A DNA stretch of 36,928 nt from Paracoccaceae bacterium. GTDB taxonomy: Bacteria > Pseudomonadota > Alphaproteobacteria > Rhodobacterales > Rhodobacteraceae. This document shows positions 33,088 through 36,928 of this stretch, in pieces; position 1 is the first letter of the stretch; each line of letters begins with the position of its first letter. The DNA is taken from contig JAKVCO010000032.1 of NCBI GenBank assembly GCA_022448245.1, forward strand, positions 1-36,928. The letters are read 5' to 3'. The position numbers and the translations under genes were made by a program. The notes beneath the pieces are model-generated. The model was given only the letters and a program-made list of their open reading frames with translations. It was not told the origin of the DNA and did no database searches.

Positions 33088-33456
33088 TTACTTCTTTTTG
33101 CCGGCAATGGCCTTCGCGGGGCCTTTGCGCGTGCGTGCGTTGGTGTGCGTGCGCTGACCGCGAACCGGCAGGTTGCGGCGGTGACGGAGGCCACGGTAGC
33201 AACCGAGGTCCATCAGGCGCTTGATGTTCATCTGAACTTCGCGGCGAAGGTCGCCTTCGACGGTCAGGTTGGCGTCGATGTGCTCGCGGATGGCGAGGAC
33301 TTCGGCGTCAGAAAGCTCGTTCACGCGGCGCGTCATCTCGATGCCCGTGGCTTCGCAGATGCTCTTGGCCGTCGTGTGGCCAATTCCGGTGATGTAGGTA
33401 AGCGCGATAGGGACGCGCTTTGCGGTGGGGATGTTCACGCCGGCGATACGTGCCAA
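33088..33456 (-). CDS. rpsM: 30S ribosomal protein S13, TTG start
   Basis: A 122-residue S13: [35 protein letters not shown], then the C-terminal [25 protein letters not shown]. The start codon is TTG (33454-33456), preceded by GAAAGGAAC; no ATG or GTG is available at the family start. The 30S head protein contacts the P site. It is separated from adk by two small membrane-protein genes and a hairpin. Confidence 0.97.
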   Translation of the reverse strand: MARIAGVNIPTAKRVPIALTYITGIGHTTAKSICEATGIEMTRRVNELSDAEVLAIREHIDANLTVEGDLRREVQMNIKRLMDLGCYRGLRHRRNLPVRGQRTHTNARTRKGPAKAIAGKKK

Positions 33457-33512
33457 GGCCGTGTTCCTTTCAGCTGCGAGCCCGTAGTGCCAGGCCCTTT
33501 TTTCACAGACAA

Positions 33513-33535
33513 AGGCCCGCGTGTCGCACGGGCCT
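33513..33535 (-). terminator. Terminator-like hairpin upstream of rpsM
   Basis: AGGCCCG (33513-33519) pairs with CGGGCCT (33529-33535), followed on the minus strand by TTGTCTGTG. The T run is weak. It lies after the 54-residue ORF and before rpsM, so it may separate the secY-adk transcript from the alpha operon. Confidence 0.5.
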
Positions 33536-33593
33536 CGACGAATAGGTGATCAAGGTGCTTTTGCGGCGCACCAAATCTCCGGGATGAGAGCAG

Positions 33594-33758
33594 TTATGGC
33601 GAATCTCTGCCCACGTCAAGGGGCATGCTAGCAGCTTGTACAGCAGGGGCTGTGCGGATCAGGTAATCGCTCACCGCCAGGCCAATGAACGCGCCAATGA
33701 CGAAGCCGATCATGACCCGTCCCAGAAACCCAAATACTCTTCTAACCAAGGTCACCAT
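33594..33758 (-). CDS. Predicted 54-residue membrane protein
   Basis: A small ORF with ATG at 33758 preceded by a GGGGGGA ribosome-binding site. The product begins MVTLVRRVFGFLGRVMIG, has one hydrophobic helix (FVIGAFIGLAVSDYLI) and a polar tail ending LDVGRDSP. The segment GFVIGAFIGL closely matches GFVLGAFVGL in the 71-residue ORF directly upstream, so the two look like paralogues. The basic start suggests an N-in topology. Too short for standard ORF callers. No known family is recognised. Confidence 0.6.
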   Translation of the reverse strand: MVTLVRRVFGFLGRVMIGFVIGAFIGLAVSDYLIRTAPAVQAASMPLDVGRDSP

Positions 33759-33833
33759 GATCCCCCCAAAGTCATGCGATGACCAATCGCGGGACCGAGT
33801 AACCCAATCAATGTCGTTCAGTTTTTGGCGCTA

Positions 33834-34049
33834 CTACTCTTCTACCCATACAGTTCCTGCACAAGACCTACGTCTTTCGGCTTCATCAAAGATATATCGC
33901 TCGCCGGAAACCGCATTGCCGCAAAAGTCATAGATAACTGCATCGCGCACGAACTCGCCTATGAAGTAGAGTCCCAAGCACGCTGAGAGCATTAGTCCGA
34001 CGAAAGCACCAAGGACGAAACCGATGCCTCCCCGGAACAAACGCATCAT
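33834..34049 (-). CDS. Predicted 71-residue membrane protein or lipoprotein
   Basis: A 71-residue ORF beginning [19 protein letters not shown], with one or two hydrophobic stretches and a polar tail (NAVSGERYIFDEAERRR). MLSAC at about residues 20-24 fits a lipobox, but the hydrophobic run continues (LGLYFIGEFV), so a plain membrane helix is equally possible. Its ATG overlaps the TAA of adk (TAATG), so it is probably translated by coupling. Function unknown; it is not a usual member of ribosomal operons. Confidence 0.65.
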   Translation of the reverse strand: MMRLFRGGIGFVLGAFVGLMLSACLGLYFIGEFVRDAVIYDFCGNAVSGERYIFDEAERRRSCAGTVWVEE

Positions 34050-34624
34050 TACGCGTCGAGCACGCCAGCAATCGAGGCTTCAACAGCGTCCATGGACGCA
34101 AGACCGTCCACGGGCTTCAGATCACCCTTGGCATAGTAGTAGCCGATCAGGGGCGAGGTCTTCTTGTAGTATTCCATCAGACGCACCTTGAGGCTTTCCT
34201 CATTGTCGTCTGCTCGTGCGGTTCCGCCTGCGGCCACGGCCTCGCGGGCACGGCCAACGATGCGGTCAACCAGCACTTCGTCGTTCACCTGAAGCTCCAC
34301 CACGCAATCGAGCGTCTCGCCCTTGGCAGAGAGCAGATCGCCCAGCGCGTCGGCCTGAGCCAGCGTGCGCGGGAAACCGTCAAATATGAAACCATTGCCG
34401 CCTTTGTCCAGCTGCTCTTCGATCAGACCGATCACGATCTCATCGGTGACGAGCTCTCCGGCGTCCATGATCGCGGCAACCTTGTTGCCCATCTCGGTTC
34501 CAGAGGTCCGTGCCGCGCGCAGCATGTCTCCGGTGGAAAGCTGCACCATGCCCAGTTTCTCAACGAGTTTAGCAGCTTGCGTTCCCTTGCCCGCTCCCGG
34601 CGGGCCAAGCAGAATGATATTCAT
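34049..34624 (-). CDS. adk: Adenylate kinase, short-lid form
   Basis: A 191-residue Adk converting AMP and ATP to two ADP. P-loop [10 protein letters not shown] (about 7-16), [26 protein letters not shown] and [10 protein letters not shown] are present. The lid segment between GRAREA and [17 protein letters not shown] is short and lacks zinc cysteines, so this is the short form rather than the 214-residue E. coli type. The ATG overlaps the secY stop (ATGA), and the stop overlaps the next small ORF. Confidence 0.97.
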   Translation of the reverse strand: MNIILLGPPGAGKGTQAAKLVEKLGMVQLSTGDMLRAARTSGTEMGNKVAAIMDAGELVTDEIVIGLIEEQLDKGGNGFIFDGFPRTLAQADALGDLLSAKGETLDCVVELQVNDEVLVDRIVGRAREAVAAGGTARADDNEESLKVRLMEYYKKTSPLIGYYYAKGDLKPVDGLASMDAVEASIAGVLDA

Positions 34625-35979
34625 CGGCGTTGCGGTCCCCTGTTCTTGCGCCCGCTCTTCCGGCGAAGCTGCGACTTTTCGAGCAGCCCTTCGTACTGAT
34701 GCGCAAGAAGGTGCGACTGAATCTGTTGGATGGTGTCCATCCCGACGGAGACAACAATGAGCACAGCCGTACCGCCAAACACAAACGGAATATTCAGCTG
34801 CGTCCGAATGACCTCAGGCAGAAGCGCCACAAGCGCCAGGTAGCCGGAGCCCAGAACAAGGATGCGCGTCACCACATAGTCGAGGTATTGCGCCGTCTTC
34901 TGACCTGGGCGGATGCCCGGGATAAAGCCGTTCTGGTTCTTCAGGTTGTCGGCAACGTCGTCGACCTTAAAGCTCACTTCCTTCGTGTAAAAGTAGGTGA
35001 AGAAGATGATCATGCCGCCGAAGAACAGCAGGTAAAGCGGCTGGCCGGGGCCGAAGTAGGCGAGGATCGTCGACATCACGGGGCCGGATTGGCCGCCCGA
35101 GAAGGTTGAGATCGTGGTTGGCAGCAGAAGCAGCGCCGACGCAAAGATCGCCGGGATAACGCCTGCCGGGTTTACTTTGATCGGCAGGTGGGACGAACCA
35201 CCCTCGTAGACCTTCATGCCTTGCTGACGGCGTGGGTACTGGATGTGGATCTTGCGGAGCGAGCGCTCCATGAAGACCACGAACGTTAGCACCACCGCGA
35301 CCATCGCAAGCACGCCGAGGATCACCGGCAGCGAGATCGCGCCAGAACGGCCCTGTGCAAGGAAGCCTGCGAGCTGTGCGGGGATCTCAGCAATGATGCC
35401 CACGAAGATGATGAGCGAGATACCGTTGCCGATGCCGCGTGCGGTGATCTGCTCACCCAGCCACATCAGGAACATGGTGCCGCCCACAAGGCTGATCACA
35501 CAGGCCGCACGGAAGAAGAGGCCCGGATCAGACGCCAAACCACCTGCTTCAAGCGACACAGCAAGGCCGTAGGCCTGGAATGTCGCGAGCAATACGGTGC
35601 CATAGCGCGTGTATTGGTTGATTTTCTTGCGGCCCTGTTCGCCCTCTTTCTTGAGCTGCTTGAGGGGCTCCCACATCGCAGAGAGAAGCTGCACGATGAT
35701 GGACGCAGAAATATAGGGCATGATGCCCAGGGCAAAAAGACCCATGCGGGACAGCGCGCCACCTGTGAAGGCGCTCAGCAATCCGCCAATACCACCTGCT
35801 GCCTGCTCCATAAAGTTCTGGAGCGCTGCTGCGTCGATGCCCGGCACCGGGATATACGTCCCGATCCGGTACACGCACAAAAGCATGATGGTGAAGAAAA
35901 TCCGCTGCCGAAGCTCAGTGGCCTTCCCGAGCGCTGCCCAGGACGTGTTGGACGCCATCTGTTCGAGTTGCGAAGCCAT
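34621..35979 (-). CDS. secY: Protein translocase subunit SecY
   Basis: A 452-residue SecY with ten membrane helices. Recognisable segments include [29 protein letters not shown], the plug-region residues after it, [34 protein letters not shown] and the cytoplasmic loop [23 protein letters not shown] with RRQQG for ribosome and SecA contact. It forms the channel for secretion and membrane insertion, working with YidC (also in this window). It follows rplO after 93 bases with a hairpin and overlaps adk. Confidence 0.98.
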   Translation of the reverse strand: MASQLEQMASNTSWAALGKATELRQRIFFTIMLLCVYRIGTYIPVPGIDAAALQNFMEQAAGGIGGLLSAFTGGALSRMGLFALGIMPYISASIIVQLLSAMWEPLKQLKKEGEQGRKKINQYTRYGTVLLATFQAYGLAVSLEAGGLASDPGLFFRAACVISLVGGTMFLMWLGEQITARGIGNGISLIIFVGIIAEIPAQLAGFLAQGRSGAISLPVILGVLAMVAVVLTFVVFMERSLRKIHIQYPRRQQGMKVYEGGSSHLPIKVNPAGVIPAIFASALLLLPTTISTFSGGQSGPVMSTILAYFGPGQPLYLLFFGGMIIFFTYFYTKEVSFKVDDVADNLKNQNGFIPGIRPGQKTAQYLDYVVTRILVLGSGYLALVALLPEVIRTQLNIPFVFGGTAVLIVVSVGMDTIQQIQSHLLAHQYEGLLEKSQLRRKSGRKNRGPQRR

Positions 35980-35995
35980 GTATCTCTCCCAGCAA

Positions 35996-36026
35996 AACGC
36001 CGCCCCCGGGTCCCCGTGGCGGCGTT
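35996..36026 (-). other. Hairpin between rplO and secY
   Basis: AACGCCGCC (35996-36004) and GGCGGCGTT (36018-36026) form a perfect nine-base stem with a 13-base loop. On the minus strand TTGCTGG follows, a poor terminator tail. Confidence 0.5.
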
Positions 36027-36072
36027 AGGAACTTTCAGAAGGATTTAGGCAGGCCTGAGCCTGCCCACAACC

Positions 36073-36543
36073 TTATTCCGCAGCCGCTGCCGCACCTGTG
36101 ACCGTAAGAGAGCCGCCAGCGGCCTCCACAGCCTGGACAGCCGAGGCAGATGCGCCGGTGACCGTAATGGACGCCTTCGCGGAGAAATCACCCTTTGCGA
36201 GAACGCGAACACCGTCGAGCTTGCGGCGCACGAGGCCCGCTTCGACGAGGCTATCCTCGGTGATGTCGCCCTTCAGCTTCTTGGCGTCGATGAATTTCTG
36301 GATCAGCCCGAGGTTCACCACGGCGTACTTCTTGCGGTTCGGCTTGTTGAAGCCGCGCTTCGGAAGACGCTGGTAGAGGGGCATCTGGCCACCTTCGTAT
36401 CCATTGATCGCCACACCCGAACGGGATTTCTGACCTTTGATACCACGGCCAGCCGTTTTGCCCTTACCGGAGCCAGGGCCGCGGCCTTTGCGCATACGGG
36501 ATTTCGTCGCGCCGGGATTGTCCCGCAGTTCATGCAGTTTCAT
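36073..36543 (-). CDS. rplO: 50S ribosomal protein L15
   Basis: A 156-residue L15. [28 protein letters not shown] and the glycine-rich [34 protein letters not shown] are unmistakable. The ATG at 36543 is the family start; the longer frame to 36594 is a stray extension. GAGGAGAAGCG lies just upstream. In most bacteria rpmD would precede it; here a divergent gene does, and a promoter lies at 36636-36664. Confidence 0.97.
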   Translation of the reverse strand: MKLHELRDNPGATKSRMRKGRGPGSGKGKTAGRGIKGQKSRSGVAINGYEGGQMPLYQRLPKRGFNKPNRKKYAVVNLGLIQKFIDAKKLKGDITEDSLVEAGLVRRKLDGVRVLAKGDFSAKASITVTGASASAVQAVEAAGGSLTVTGAAAAAE

Positions 36544-36635
36544 ATCGCTTCTCCTCGCCGGACCTCCGCCCCGAAGCGAACGAGAGCGGCACACGGCATT
36601 AGTGTTTTCGAGTCATGTGGCAGAGCCACCGGCGC

Positions 36636-36664
36636 CGTATACGCAGAGCCGCCCCCCTTCGCAA
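36636..36664 (-). promoter_or_regulatory. Predicted promoter for rplO-secY-adk
   Basis: Read on the minus strand, TTGCGA (36659-36664), a 17-base spacer and TATACG (36636-36641), about 93 bases before the rplO start. The boxes nearly match those of rplS at 1665-1693. The other part of the 221-base gap shows no further gene. Confidence 0.5.
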
Positions 36665-36764
36665 GGTCCCACGAAACAGGACACCAAAAGCCTCGGATCG
36701 TTGACAAGAGCCCCTGTCCTGACCCTCCCTACGGAGATAGCGCCAAAACAGCGGGGGCGAGACG

Positions 36765-36928
36765 ATGAAACTCACCATTTTGGGCACCGGATCACCGGTG
36801 CCGATGACAACCCGCGCAAGCTCCGGCTACCTCGTGGAAATCGAAGATGAGATGCTCGTTTTCGATCACGGCGCGGGCGCGCACGAGAACTTTTTGCGCG
36901 CAGGAAAGCGCGCGGTCGATCTCAACAC
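36765..36928 (+). CDS. Metallo-beta-lactamase-fold hydrolase, N-terminal part
   Basis: The ATG at 36765 starts MKLTILGTGSPVPMTTRASS and continues GYLVEIEDEMLVFDHGAGAHENFLRAGKRAVDLN to the window end. LGTGSPVP, the Ser before the second strand and FDHGAG are the opening strands of the MBL fold as found in RNase Z-like proteins. The HxHxDH metal motif would lie beyond the window. Enzyme activity cannot be assigned. It is transcribed away from rplO. Confidence 0.8.
   Translation, partial: MKLTILGTGSPVPMTTRASSGYLVEIEDEMLVFDHGAGAHENFLRAGKRAVDLN

Overview
The window reads as a chromosomal segment of an alphaproteobacterium of the Rhodobacteraceae (Roseobacter type). Several features support this: the cell-division positioning ATPase MipZ, an ATP12-type F1-ATPase assembly chaperone, the BztABCD acidic amino acid and amide transporter, a cysteine-less ribosomal protein L31, a Roseobacter-style LuxR/LuxI pair, and high-GC codon use throughout. 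Most of the window is core genome. I see no insertion sequence, prophage or CRISPR array.

Bases 1-3600 hold a decaying or error-prone strip: a GNAT acetyltransferase pseudogene broken by a 7-base tandem repeat, an intact LysR regulator, rplS-rpmE with a terminator, a small exported-protein gene with one frameshift, and a DUF2461 gene with two. Bases 3700-9250 hold mipZ, convergent with a double cold-shock-domain gene, then tRNA-Arg(ACG), a sensor kinase, a mercuric-reductase-like flavoprotein and a TVP38/TMEM64 membrane protein, all on the minus strand.

Bases 9400-20340 hold the rpmH-rnpA-yidD...yidC-MOSC-engB cluster. A block of a 20-residue small ORF, a DUF1127-like protein, a DUF3833 lipoprotein, ttcA and an EAL phosphodiesterase lies between yidD and yidC. 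An SDR, argB, a 4Fe-4S protein and a SixA-like phosphatase follow. Bases 20400-25330 are bztABCD on the minus strand. Bases 25334-29485 form a tightly packed minus-strand set (rarA, crcB, rluC-type synthase, HAD phosphatase, ATP12) in which the last four overlap end to start. The luxR-luxI pair follows.

Bases 30990-36760 are the distal part of the spc operon plus the alpha operon on the minus strand: rplO, secY, adk, two small membrane-protein genes, rpsM, rpsK, rpoA, rplQ. It appears to start at its own promoter before rplO. A divergently transcribed metallo-beta-lactamase-fold gene occupies the place where rpmD would be expected, and it runs off the end of the window.

I did not find a clearly new multi-gene system. 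The observations most worth checking are the paired small membrane proteins inside the ribosomal operon, the 20-residue ORF with its own promoter and ribosome-binding site beside a DUF1127 gene, the TVP38/flavoprotein/kinase unit with an altered flavoenzyme active site, and the repeat-driven inactivation of the GNAT gene.
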